Positions 27,566 to 35,374 of a stretch of DNA of 64,000 nt are shown here, piece by piece. The notes under the pieces are model-generated. The model saw only the letters and a program-made list of their open reading frames with translations, ran no database searches and had not been told where the DNA came from. Origin of the DNA: Ruegeria intermedia (lineage in GTDB: Bacteria > Pseudomonadota > Alphaproteobacteria > Rhodobacterales > Rhodobacteraceae); NCBI RefSeq assembly GCF_900129345.1, contig NZ_FQVK01000001.1, positions 124,001 to 188,000 of the forward strand, read 5' to 3'. The translations under genes and the position numbers were made by a program. How positions within the stretch are numbered: position 1 is the first letter of the stretch; each line of letters begins with the position of its first letter.

Positions 27566-27997
27566 ATGAGTGACCGCATCTTCGGGGTCGTCGGACTGCT
27601 TCTCGCCGTCGGATTCGCGATATCCGCGCTGGCGATCGAAGAAAGCTTTCTGTCCGATGCCGTTGGGCCCAAGGCCTTTCCCTTGATCATCGCCGCCATC
27701 CTGGGCCTGTCCAGCGCCATCATCGCGCTGCGCCCGGACGCCGAACCCGAATGGCCCGCGCTGGGCCGGCTGGTCGAGGTCGGCGCCGCCGTGGTCGTGC
27801 TGATCCTCTATGCCGAACTGCTGCCGGTGGCGGGGTTCGTCATCGCCACGGCCTTTGCCGCCACCTATCTGGCCTGGCGGCTGGGTTCAGGCCCGATCGA
27901 GTGCATCCTTGTGGGAATTGGCACTTCGCTGGGCATCTACGTCATCTTTCACCTGGTTCTGGGCCTGTCGCTGGCCAAAGGGCCGCTGGGGTTCTAG
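27566..27997 (+). CDS. tctB: TctB-type small membrane subunit
   Basis: A 143-aa membrane protein with four predicted spans (for example FGVVGLLLAVGFAISAL, FPLIIAAILGLSSAIIAL, VEVGAAVVVLILYAELLPV, and CILVGIGTSLGIYVIFHLVLG). It matches the small DctQ-like subunit of tripartite tricarboxylate transporters. The ATG at 27566 follows CAGGAGA and lies 78 bases after tctC; tctA begins 9 bases after its stop. Confidence 0.9.
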   Translation: MSDRIFGVVGLLLAVGFAISALAIEESFLSDAVGPKAFPLIIAAILGLSSAIIALRPDAEPEWPALGRLVEVGAAVVVLILYAELLPVAGFVIATAFAATYLAWRLGSGPIECILVGIGTSLGIYVIFHLVLGLSLAKGPLGF

Positions 27998-28006
27998 GGG
28001 GGCATC

Positions 28007-29545
28007 ATGGAAACTCTTGCATCCTTGGGCGATGGGTTCGCCATCGCGCTGACCTGGCAGAACCTGATGCTGGCCCTGCTGGGCTGTTTTCTGGGAACGG
28101 TCATGGGCGCGCTGCCGGGGCTGGGCCCGTCGAATGGCGTGGCCATCCTGATCCCGCTGGCCTTCACGCTGGGGCTGGGCGCGACGCCCTCGCTGATCCT
28201 GCTGACCAGTGTCTATTACGGGGCGATGTACGGGGGGCGGATCTCGTCGATCCTGCTGAACATCCCTGGTGACGAACCCGCGATGATGACCTGTCTAGAT
28301 GGGCACCCCATGGCCAGGAAGGGCCTTGCGGGCGAGGCGCTGTCGCTGTCGGGGATCGCCTCGTTCGTGGGCGCGTTCCTTGCGACCTGGGGCCTGATCG
28401 TGCTGGCGCCGCAGCTGGTCAAGATCGCCCTGCTGTTCGGCCCGGCCGAATATTTCGCCCTGTTCGCGCTGGCCTTCATGACGCTGGGCGGCGTGTCTTC
28501 GACCAACCAGGCGAAATCGGCCTTTGCCGCCGCGCTGGGCCTTGGGTTGGCGACCATCGGGGTGGACACCCAGACCGGCGTGCCGCGCTTTACCTTCGGC
28601 GAAGTGCACCTGTATGACGGGCTGGATTTCCTGGTGGCCATCGTCGGCCTGTTCGCCCTGTCCGAGGTGTTCATCTTTCTGGAACATCGCCACGGCGGGT
28701 CCGATGCCGAGGGCCGCAAGCTGAACATCGGCAAGCTGTATCCGCCGATGTCGATGATCAAAAGCTGCACGCCCACGATGTTGCGCACCTCGTTTCTGGG
28801 CTTCATCGCGGGGGTTCTGCCGGGCGCGGGCGCCTCGTTGGGGTCGTTCATTTCCTACACGATGGAAAAGCGGCTGGTGGACAAGGAGAACACCTTCGGC
28901 ACCGGTGATCCGCGCGGTGTGGCCGCGCCCGAGGCCGGCAACAACGCCGCCGCCGGGGGTGCATTGGTGCCGATGCTGGCGCTGGGCGTGCCGGGGTCGG
29001 GCACCACGGCGGTGCTGCTGGCGGTGCTGCTGGCGTTGAACATCACGCCGGGGCCGCTGCTGTTCACCCAGAACCCGGATGTGGTCTGGGGGCTGGTGGC
29101 CGCGCTGTTCATCGCCAACTTCATGCTGCTGGCCATGAACATCCCGATGGTGGGCCTGTTCACCCGTGTGCTGATGATCCCTTCGCGCATCCTGATGCCG
29201 ATCGTGGCCATGGTCAGCTTTGTCGGCATCTACGGCATTTCGGGGTCGACCTTCGATCTGCTGGTGATGATCGGCTTCGGAGTGATGGGCTGGGTTCTGC
29301 GCAAACTGGACGTGCCGCTGGTGCCGATCATCCTGGGCACCCTGCTGGGCAACGCGATGGAAAACAACCTGCGCCGTGCCGTGACCATCGACAACGGCAA
29401 CTGGTGGACCCTGATCGACAGCCCGCTGTCCATCGGGTTGTGGACCATCGCCGTGATCGGCTTTGTCCTGCCGCTGATCGTGGGCGCGCGGGTCAAGGCC
29501 CGGATGCACCAGCGCCGCGACGAAGAAGGCGCGATCAGCGACTGA
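28007..29545 (+). CDS. tctA: TctA-type large membrane subunit
   Basis: A 512-aa polytopic membrane protein with 10-12 spans, the transport subunit of the TctABC system. Family signatures include GALPGLGPSNGVAILIPLAF, the MYGGRISSILLNIPGDEPA block, and its repeat-related FIAGVLPGAGASLGSFISY and ALGVPGSGTTAVLLAVLL. It is the last gene of tctCBA; a GC-rich hairpin (29561-29587, GCCGTCCGCCC/GGGCGGGCGGC) follows without a T run and may help end the transcript. Confidence 0.95.
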   Translation: METLASLGDGFAIALTWQNLMLALLGCFLGTVMGALPGLGPSNGVAILIPLAFTLGLGATPSLILLTSVYYGAMYGGRISSILLNIPGDEPAMMTCLDGHPMARKGLAGEALSLSGIASFVGAFLATWGLIVLAPQLVKIALLFGPAEYFALFALAFMTLGGVSSTNQAKSAFAAALGLGLATIGVDTQTGVPRFTFGEVHLYDGLDFLVAIVGLFALSEVFIFLEHRHGGSDAEGRKLNIGKLYPPMSMIKSCTPTMLRTSFLGFIAGVLPGAGASLGSFISYTMEKRLVDKENTFGTGDPRGVAAPEAGNNAAAGGALVPMLALGVPGSGTTAVLLAVLLALNITPGPLLFTQNPDVVWGLVAALFIANFMLLAMNIPMVGLFTRVLMIPSRILMPIVAMVSFVGIYGISGSTFDLLVMIGFGVMGWVLRKLDVPLVPIILGTLLGNAMENNLRRAVTIDNGNWWTLIDSPLSIGLWTIAVIGFVLPLIVGARVKARMHQRRDEEGAISD

Positions 29546-29611
29546 CCGCCGCGCCATCCCGCCGTCCGCCCATCCGGGCGGGCGGCGGCCCCAATGGGTC
29601 GGGTTGCGCTG

Positions 29612-29639
29612 TTGACGATTTTCCCGTGCAGGCTATGCA
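29612..29639 (+). promoter_or_regulatory. Possible promoter for the Cys-rich gene and nasTS
   Basis: TTGACG, a 16-base spacer and TATGCA lie 37 bases before the start at 29676. The -35 matches five of six consensus positions. This would start a transcript carrying the unknown gene and perhaps nasT-nasS. Confidence 0.4.
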
Positions 29640-29675
29640 GGACGGGTCCGCAGACGCAGCCAGCAGGAGAGGCCC

Positions 29676-30659
29676 GTGCCACAGGCAGCGCAGATTCGCG
29701 AATTGGAACAGTGGCTGACGGTCCGCCCGACTGACCGCCAGGCCATCCGTCAACTGGTCACCGCGCTGGAATTCGCACCTTCGGGCGTGGCGCCTGTCGG
29801 GCCATATTCGGCCGCACAGGCCCAGCTTGCGGCCCTTCGGGGCCCCGACTGGCACGAGGACCTTCTGGCGCCCGACCGCCTGGCGGAACGCTACGCCGAG
29901 TGGATGCGGATTCTGTCGGCGCACGGTCTGCACCACGCGGTTCCGATCGGGCAGGTCTTTTCGGGCCGGGTTCTGACGATCGGCGGAGCGGTTGCGCAAT
30001 GCGGCGCCTGGCTGGCGTTCTTCAAGGATACCGGTGTGATTCCCGCCCTGTGCCATGACTGCTACAAGGTGCAGATCCTGCCGCATGACCTGAACGCCAT
30101 GTTCCAGACGCTCGGCCTGCTGTTGAAACTCGACCTGCCCGGCGACAATGCCCGCAAATGCATGATCGAGCTTCGCGAGGGCATCGACGCCCCCTACAAG
30201 GCCTATGTCTATTGCGAGGGCCCGGACGAGGCCCACGCCTGTCTGCAGGCCTTTCGCACCCTGCAGGCGGCCAGCGGGGTGACGGGCGTGTCCAGCAAGA
30301 TCTCGCATGGATGTTCGGAATACGGGCAGAAGTACCCCGAGTTCAAATACTCGGATGACGAAGCCGCCCCCGCATTCGCGCCCCCGCCCGAATGGCCCGA
30401 GATCGAGCGCCGCCATTTCCGAAATGCCCGCACACCGGTGCCCGCGCGCCGCTCAAACACCCGCCCCACCCTGAGCCTGCGCGGTGTCTTCGCCTTCTGC
30501 ACCTGGGTCCGATATGCCGGGCTGATCGGCGATCCGGCCAGCGCGGCGTTCGGCTCGGCCCGCGGCCCGGGTTTCCCCCCGGCCTTTGGCAACCGCGTGC
30601 GGGGGCAGGCCGCCGACCGGGCGCGTCAGATGAAGGCATTGTGGTCGCCGACCGGGTGA
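29676..30659 (+). CDS. Uncharacterised Cys-rich cytoplasmic protein upstream of nasTS
   Basis: A 327-aa protein I do not recognise. There is no signal peptide or strong membrane span. The N-terminal 60 residues are helical. The central part holds ALCHDCYKVQILPHDLNAMFQ (CxxC), then ARKCMIEL, VYCEGP, EAHACLQ and SKISHGCSEYGQKYPEF, for seven or eight Cys that could ligate a metal. The last third is Pro/Arg-rich and looks disordered. A GTG at 29676 has AGGAGAGG just upstream. It is followed by a 143-base gap and then nasT. A role in nitrate or nitrogen metabolism is only suggested by position. Confidence 0.7.
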   Translation: MPQAAQIRELEQWLTVRPTDRQAIRQLVTALEFAPSGVAPVGPYSAAQAQLAALRGPDWHEDLLAPDRLAERYAEWMRILSAHGLHHAVPIGQVFSGRVLTIGGAVAQCGAWLAFFKDTGVIPALCHDCYKVQILPHDLNAMFQTLGLLLKLDLPGDNARKCMIELREGIDAPYKAYVYCEGPDEAHACLQAFRTLQAASGVTGVSSKISHGCSEYGQKYPEFKYSDDEAAPAFAPPPEWPEIERRHFRNARTPVPARRSNTRPTLSLRGVFAFCTWVRYAGLIGDPASAAFGSARGPGFPPAFGNRVRGQAADRARQMKALWSPTG

Positions 30660-30802
30660 TTGCCGGGTTTCGGCCGGAAGGGCGCGCAATTCTTGCGCAG
30701 AAAGGCTTCGGGTGCTCAAAAAAAAGGCGATACCCCGGTCGCGCGCGGCCGATCCGCTCGGTCGCGTTGCGGCCAGTCCCGGATATGGACGATCGGTACA
30801 GC

Positions 30803-31387
30803 ATGAGCGGGAAACTGACAGTCGTCATCGTCGAGCAGAACCGGGATCGCGCCATCGCGATCGTCGATGCGCTGACCGAAACCGGAGACGTGGACGTGCG
30901 TGTGATCGGTTCGGTTTCAGGCCTTGCGAAACAGATTGCCCGGCACGATCCCGATATCGTGCTGATCGACATCGACAACCCGTCGCGCGACATGCTGGAA
31001 GAACTGACCATGGCCTCGGGTCCGCTCGAGAGGCCGGTGGCGATGTTCGTATCCGGCGCGGCCGGCGGGCTGGCCAGGTCGGCGGTCGAGGCCGGCGTTT
31101 CCGCCTATGTCGTCGACGGGCTGAAGGCCGAGCGGATCAAGCCCGTCATCGACATCGCCATCGCGCGGTTTCAGATTCTGCGCCAGATGCGCGCCGAACT
31201 GGCCGAAACCCGCCGCGCTCTGGAAGAGCGCAAGGTCATCGACCGGGCCAAGGGCCTTCTGATGAAGTCGAAGGGCCTGCAGGAGGACGAGGCTTATGCG
31301 CTGCTGCGCAAAACCGCCATGAACCGGAACCGCAGGGTGGCCGACGTGGCCGAGGCCCTGGTCACCGCCTCCGAGTTGCTGTCATGA
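30803..31387 (+). CDS. nasT: NasT, ANTAR-domain antitermination regulator of nitrate assimilation
   Basis: A 194-aa regulator with an N-terminal receiver-like domain (LTVVIVEQNRDRAIAIV; Asp in IVLIDIDNPS, about residue 56) and a C-terminal RNA-binding ANTAR domain (RALEERKVIDRAKGLLMKSKGLQEDEAYALLRKTAMN, about residues 139-175). NasT binds hairpins in nitrate-gene leaders and prevents termination; NasS holds it inactive without nitrate. A matching target is present at 32668-32715. The ATG at 30803 is used; an in-frame ATG at 30785 would add six residues, and neither has a strong ribosome site. The stop overlaps nasS (ATGA). Confidence 0.9.
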   Translation: MSGKLTVVIVEQNRDRAIAIVDALTETGDVDVRVIGSVSGLAKQIARHDPDIVLIDIDNPSRDMLEELTMASGPLERPVAMFVSGAAGGLARSAVEAGVSAYVVDGLKAERIKPVIDIAIARFQILRQMRAELAETRRALEERKVIDRAKGLLMKSKGLQEDEAYALLRKTAMNRNRRVADVAEALVTASELLS

Positions 31388-32553
31388 ATGCGGTCCCTCT
31401 CACGGCGGCCTACATGCCTCTGGTGGATGCGGCGCCCCTGATCGTGGCGCGAGAGATGGGGTTCGATCTGGCCGAGGGCATCGCGCTGGATCTGCTGGCG
31501 GCGCCCTCGTGGTCGTCGCTGCGCGACATGCTGGTCTTTGGGCACGTCCAGGCGGCGCATCTGCTGGCGCCGGTTCCGGTGGCCATGGCACTGGGGCTGG
31601 GCGGCATCGCGACACCCCTGTCCGCCATTTCGGTTCTGTCCGCCAACGGCACGGTGATCGGCGTCGGCACCCGGCTGGCGGACCGGCTGGACAGCTTGGG
31701 GTACGGATTTGATTTCCGTGATGCGCGGGCGGCCGGCGCGGCCTTGGCCCGCGTGGCCGATGACGTTCTGGTCTTCGGGGTTCCCTTCCCGTTTTCGATG
31801 CATGTGGAACTGCTGTGGTACTGGGTCGCGGGTACCGACCTGGCGGCCAGGCGGGTCGAGATCCGCACGGTTCCGCCGCCGCTGATGGCGCAGGCGCTGG
31901 CCGCCGGGGACATCGACGCCTTTTGCGTGGGCGAGCCCTGGGGGTCGGTTGCGGTCGACGACCATGCGGGGGCCTTGCTGTTGCCGGGCACCGCCATCTG
32001 GTCGGCCGCACCGGAAAAGGTTCTGGCGGTCAGGGACGGCTGGGTCGAGGCGGAACCGGATCTGCTGAACAGGCTGCTACGCGCGGTGTGGCGCGCCGGG
32101 CGCTGGCTGGCCCGCCCCGACAGCCGGACGGCCGCATCCGAGATGCTGTCGCGCCGGACCTGTCTGAACCTGCCGCCCGAGGTGATCGACCGCGCCCTGT
32201 TGGGCACATTCGCCGTTTCGACGCGGGGCGAACAGCGGCACGTTCCCGGATTTGTCGAGTTCTTCGACGGCGCTGCCACCTTTCCTTGGCGCAGCCAGGC
32301 CAAGTGGATCGCGCACCGGATGGCGGCGCGGTACGGTCTGGATCCGCAGCTGGCGCAGAGCCGGGCCGCCGGCGTGTTCCGCAGCGATCTGTACCGCAAG
32401 GCGTTGCAGGGCACGGGCGCCGAACTGCCTGGCGCGTCCGAGAAGGTCGAGGGCGCGCTGGACGGCCCGACCGCCGTCGCCTCGGCGCGGGGCCGCCTGA
32501 TTCTGCCCAGAAACCAGTTTTTCGACCGACGCATTTTTGAGCCGGACAGCTAG
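31384..32553 (+). CDS. nasS: NasS, cytoplasmic nitrate sensor
   Basis: A 389-aa protein of the NrtA/CmpA nitrate-binding family but without a signal peptide (starts [24 protein letters not shown]). It shares [12 protein letters not shown] and the WYW-type ligand-pocket pattern with the periplasmic NrtA encoded next. Family knowledge: nitrate binding releases NasT, switching on antitermination. It overlaps nasT by 4 bases, fitting the 1:1 NasS-NasT complex. The stop is 4 bases before a possible NtrC site. Confidence 0.92.
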   Translation: MNAVPLTAAYMPLVDAAPLIVAREMGFDLAEGIALDLLAAPSWSSLRDMLVFGHVQAAHLLAPVPVAMALGLGGIATPLSAISVLSANGTVIGVGTRLADRLDSLGYGFDFRDARAAGAALARVADDVLVFGVPFPFSMHVELLWYWVAGTDLAARRVEIRTVPPPLMAQALAAGDIDAFCVGEPWGSVAVDDHAGALLLPGTAIWSAAPEKVLAVRDGWVEAEPDLLNRLLRAVWRAGRWLARPDSRTAASEMLSRRTCLNLPPEVIDRALLGTFAVSTRGEQRHVPGFVEFFDGAATFPWRSQAKWIAHRMAARYGLDPQLAQSRAAGVFRSDLYRKALQGTGAELPGASEKVEGALDGPTAVASARGRLILPRNQFFDRRIFEPDS

Positions 32554-32556
32554 GGC

Positions 32557-32573
32557 TGCACAAAATTTTTGCA
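32557..32573. promoter_or_regulatory. NtrC-like binding site upstream of the nrt leader
   Basis: TGCAC-AAAATTT-TTGCA matches the NtrC dyad TGCAC-N7-GTGCA at nine of ten defined positions. It sits about 95 bases before the leader hairpins. In alphaproteobacteria related to Rhodobacter, NtrC activates nitrogen genes; ammonium control through NtrC would complement nitrate control through NasTS. Confidence 0.45.
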
Positions 32574-32667
32574 CCGCAGCATGAGGCGATGCCGCAATGC
32601 AGAAAAAGCCCGTGTTCCCTGTCGATTCATGGTGACCGGGCCGGGATGGCGTGGCTTACTGAGGCCA

Positions 32668-32715
32668 TCGGAAGGCAACGGAGTCCTCCGAAGGAATTTG
32701 CCCGACAGACCGGGC
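32668..32715 (+). promoter_or_regulatory. ANTAR (NasT) target: twin hairpins with A1/G4 hexaloops
   Basis: Hairpin P1 (32668-32691) has a stem with single-base bulges and hexaloop AACGGA. Hairpin P2 (32700-32715) has stem GCCCG/CGGGC and hexaloop ACAGAC. Both loops have A at position 1 and G at position 4, with an 8-base linker, the hallmark of ANTAR targets. A terminator follows 13 bases downstream. The arrangement fits nitrate-responsive antitermination of nrtA onward by NasT, encoded 1.3 kb upstream. Confidence 0.8.
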
Positions 32716-32728
32716 ACCCAGCACGAGC

Positions 32729-32784
32729 AAAGCCGCTCGACCGACCGCCATCTCCTCCCGGCGGTTCGTGTCGGCGGCTTTTTT
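32729..32784 (+). terminator. Leader terminator (attenuator) controlling the nrt-nir-nas operon
   Basis: AAAGCCGC pairs with GCGGCTTT, with an inner ACCGCC/GGCGGT stem, followed by TTTTTT. It lies 62 bases before the nrtA ATG and inside the transcribed leader, so it must be bypassed for expression. This is the element NasT would antagonise. Confidence 0.85.
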
Positions 32785-32846
32785 GTTTGCCCGGAACTCG
32801 CGCCGGGCTGTCACCCGCGCATCGGCGCAGGACGAAAGGGACCGAA

Positions 32847-34214
32847 ATGAAGAAACTGATGCTGAGCCTGGCCATGACCACGTCGCTGACCGCGCCGGCG
32901 CTGGCCGAAATGTTGGAGCTGGAAAAGGACGAACTGACCTTCGGCTTCATCAAGCTGACCGACATGGCGCCGCTGGCCGTGGCCTATGAGCAGGGGTATT
33001 TCCTGGACGAGGGACTGTTCGTGACGCTCGAGGCGCAGGCCAACTGGAAGGTTCTGCTGGACGGCGTAATCGGCGGCCAGCTGGACGGCGCGCATATGCT
33101 GGCCGGTCAACCGCTGGCAGCGACCATCGGCTATGGAACCGAGGCGCATATCATCACGCCGTTCTCGATGGACCTGAACGGCAACGGCATCACGGTATCC
33201 AACGAAGTCTGGGCCGAGATGAAACCAAACATTCCGGTGATGGACGACGGCCGCCCGCAGCACCCGATCAGCGCCGAGGCACTGGCTCCGGTGGTCGAGA
33301 AGTACAAGGCCGAGGGCAAGCCCTTCAACATGGGCATGGTGTTCCCGGTTTCGACCCACAATTACGAACTGCGCTACTGGCTGGCCGCCGGGGGCCTGAA
33401 CCCGGGCTATTACAGCCCCGAAAACGTGACCGGCCAGATCGGCGCGGACGTGTTCCTGTCGGTCACCCCGCCGCCGCAGATGCCCGCGACGCTCGAGGCC
33501 GGCACGATCCATGGCTATTGCGTAGGCGAGCCGTGGAACCAGCAGGCGGTGTTCAAGGGCATCGGCGTTCCGGTCATCACTGACTACGAGCTGTGGAAGA
33601 ACAACCCTGAAAAGGTATTCGGCATCACCGCCGAATTCGCCGAGGAATACCCGAACACCACCTTGGCCGTGACCAAGGCGCTGATCCGTGCGGCGATGTG
33701 GCTGGACGAGAACGACAATGCCAACCGTCCCGAGGCGGTCGAGATCCTCAGCCGCCCGGAATATGTGGGGGCCGATTACGAGGTGATCGCCAACTCGATG
33801 ACCGGCACGTTCGAATACGAAAAGGGCGACAAGCGCGAGGTGCCCGATTTCAACGTGTTCTTCCGCTACAACGCGACCTATCCGTTCTATTCCGACGCGG
33901 TCTGGTACCTGACCCAGATGCGCCGCTGGGGGCAGATCCCCGAGGCCAAGCCGGACAGCTGGTATGACGAGGTCGCCAAGTCGGTCTACAAGCCCGAGAT
34001 CTATCTGCAGGCCGCGCGCCTTCTGGTCGAGGAAGGCCTGGCGGACGAGGCTGATTTCCCCTGGGACAGCGACGGCTACAAGGCACCCACCCCGGCCGAG
34101 GACATCATCGACGGCATTCCCTTCGATGGTCGTGCGCCGAACGCCTATCTCGAAAGCCTGCCGATCGGCCTGAAAGGCGACCAGAAGGTCGTCGGGACCG
34201 AAGTCCAAGGCTGA
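32847..34214 (+). CDS. nrtA: NrtA-type periplasmic nitrate-binding protein
   Basis: A 455-aa protein with a Sec-type signal peptide ([20 protein letters not shown]). It belongs to the NrtA/CmpA family: [34 protein letters not shown], and [15 protein letters not shown] near the ligand site. It captures nitrate (or nitrite) for the NrtB/ATPase complex. GAAAGGGA precedes the ATG at 32847. It is the first gene after the attenuator. Confidence 0.93.
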   Translation: MKKLMLSLAMTTSLTAPALAEMLELEKDELTFGFIKLTDMAPLAVAYEQGYFLDEGLFVTLEAQANWKVLLDGVIGGQLDGAHMLAGQPLAATIGYGTEAHIITPFSMDLNGNGITVSNEVWAEMKPNIPVMDDGRPQHPISAEALAPVVEKYKAEGKPFNMGMVFPVSTHNYELRYWLAAGGLNPGYYSPENVTGQIGADVFLSVTPPPQMPATLEAGTIHGYCVGEPWNQQAVFKGIGVPVITDYELWKNNPEKVFGITAEFAEEYPNTTLAVTKALIRAAMWLDENDNANRPEAVEILSRPEYVGADYEVIANSMTGTFEYEKGDKREVPDFNVFFRYNATYPFYSDAVWYLTQMRRWGQIPEAKPDSWYDEVAKSVYKPEIYLQAARLLVEEGLADEADFPWDSDGYKAPTPAEDIIDGIPFDGRAPNAYLESLPIGLKGDQKVVGTEVQG

Positions 34215-34286
34215 CCCCGAACCGTCCTGCCCGGCCGCGGTCGGGCAGGGCCCCTGAAACGCCCCGCCATCGCAAGGACGCATCAG

Positions 34287-35369
34287 ATGACAACGGTCGA
34301 TCCGGAATTCAACGCAGACGCCGCACGGGACGCGCGCCGCGCCCGTCTTTTCACCCGCATCAACGCCGCCGACAAATGGTTCCTGGTGCTGGGCCTCAGC
34401 TGGGCCACGCCGGTTTTGAAGGCCGCCGCCGGCGACAATCCCCGCGCCCAGATGGCCAAGATCTGGCGGCTGCTGATCGTGCCGATCCTGTCGATCTGCG
34501 CCTTCCTGCTGCTGTGGGCCACGCTGGCGCCCAAGGTGCAGACCTCGCTTGGGGCGGTACCCGGCCCGGCGCAGGTCTGGGAGGAAATGGTCAACCTGAA
34601 TCAGGACGCGCAGGCCAAGGCCGCCAAACGCGCCAAGTTCGAGGCGATGGTCGAAAAGCGGAACCAGAAGCTGATCGAGGCCGGACGCGCGGACGAGGTC
34701 AAGCAGGTCGCCTATACCGGCGCGCCGTCCTACTACCAGCAGATCTGGACCTCGATCAAAACCGTGTTCTTCGGGTTCCTGATCGCCACGGTCGTGGCGG
34801 TGCCGCTGGGCATCGCGGCGGGGCTGTCGCCCACCGCAAATGCGGCGCTGAACCCGTTGATCCAGGTGTTCAAGCCGGTCTCGCCGCTGGCCTGGCTGCC
34901 GATCGTGACGATGATCGTCTCGGCCGTCTATGTCACCAATGACGGATGGTTCGCGAAATCCTTCCTGATCTCGGCCATCACGGTGACGTTGTGTTCGCTG
35001 TGGCCCACGCTGATCAACACCTCGTTGGGCGTGGCCTCGATCGACAAGGACCTGGTGAACGTGTCCAAGGTTCTGAAGATGAACACCTGGACCAAGATTA
35101 CCAAGCTGGTGCTGCCCTCGGCACTGCCGCTGATCTTCACCGGGCTGCGCCTGTCGCTGGGCGTGGGCTGGATGGTCCTGATCGCGGCCGAGATGCTGGC
35201 GCAGAACCCTGGCCTGGGCAAATTCGTCTGGGACGAGTTCCAGAACGGCTCGTCCAGCTCGCTGGCCCGGATCATGGTGGCGGTCTTTACCATCGGCATC
35301 ATCGGTTTCCTGCTGGACCGGGTGATGTACGCACTGCAGTCCCTGTTTACCTTTACCAACAACCGGTGA
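34287..35369 (+). CDS. nrtB: NrtB-type nitrate ABC transporter permease
   Basis: A 360-aa inner-membrane permease with about six spans. An N-terminal span lies at about 61-80, then a charged helical insertion (QDAQAKAAKRAKFEAMVEKRNQK), then the transmembrane domain with the coupling-helix motif LGVASIDKDLVNVSKVLKMNTWTKITKLVLPSALPLIFTGLRLS (EAA-like loop). It lies 72 bases after nrtA and 5 bases before the ATPase gene. Substrate identity follows from nrtA and the downstream reductases. Confidence 0.92.
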   Translation: MTTVDPEFNADAARDARRARLFTRINAADKWFLVLGLSWATPVLKAAAGDNPRAQMAKIWRLLIVPILSICAFLLLWATLAPKVQTSLGAVPGPAQVWEEMVNLNQDAQAKAAKRAKFEAMVEKRNQKLIEAGRADEVKQVAYTGAPSYYQQIWTSIKTVFFGFLIATVVAVPLGIAAGLSPTANAALNPLIQVFKPVSPLAWLPIVTMIVSAVYVTNDGWFAKSFLISAITVTLCSLWPTLINTSLGVASIDKDLVNVSKVLKMNTWTKITKLVLPSALPLIFTGLRLSLGVGWMVLIAAEMLAQNPGLGKFVWDEFQNGSSSSLARIMVAVFTIGIIGFLLDRVMYALQSLFTFTNNR

Positions 35370-35374
35370 GCGTG

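Noticed and set aside
32554..32600. Possible sigma-54 promoter around CTGCAC...TTTTTGCA
   Set aside because: The GC doublet lies two bases too far from the GG-like element compared with the -24/-12 rule, and the first G is replaced; the sequence fits an NtrC dyad better.
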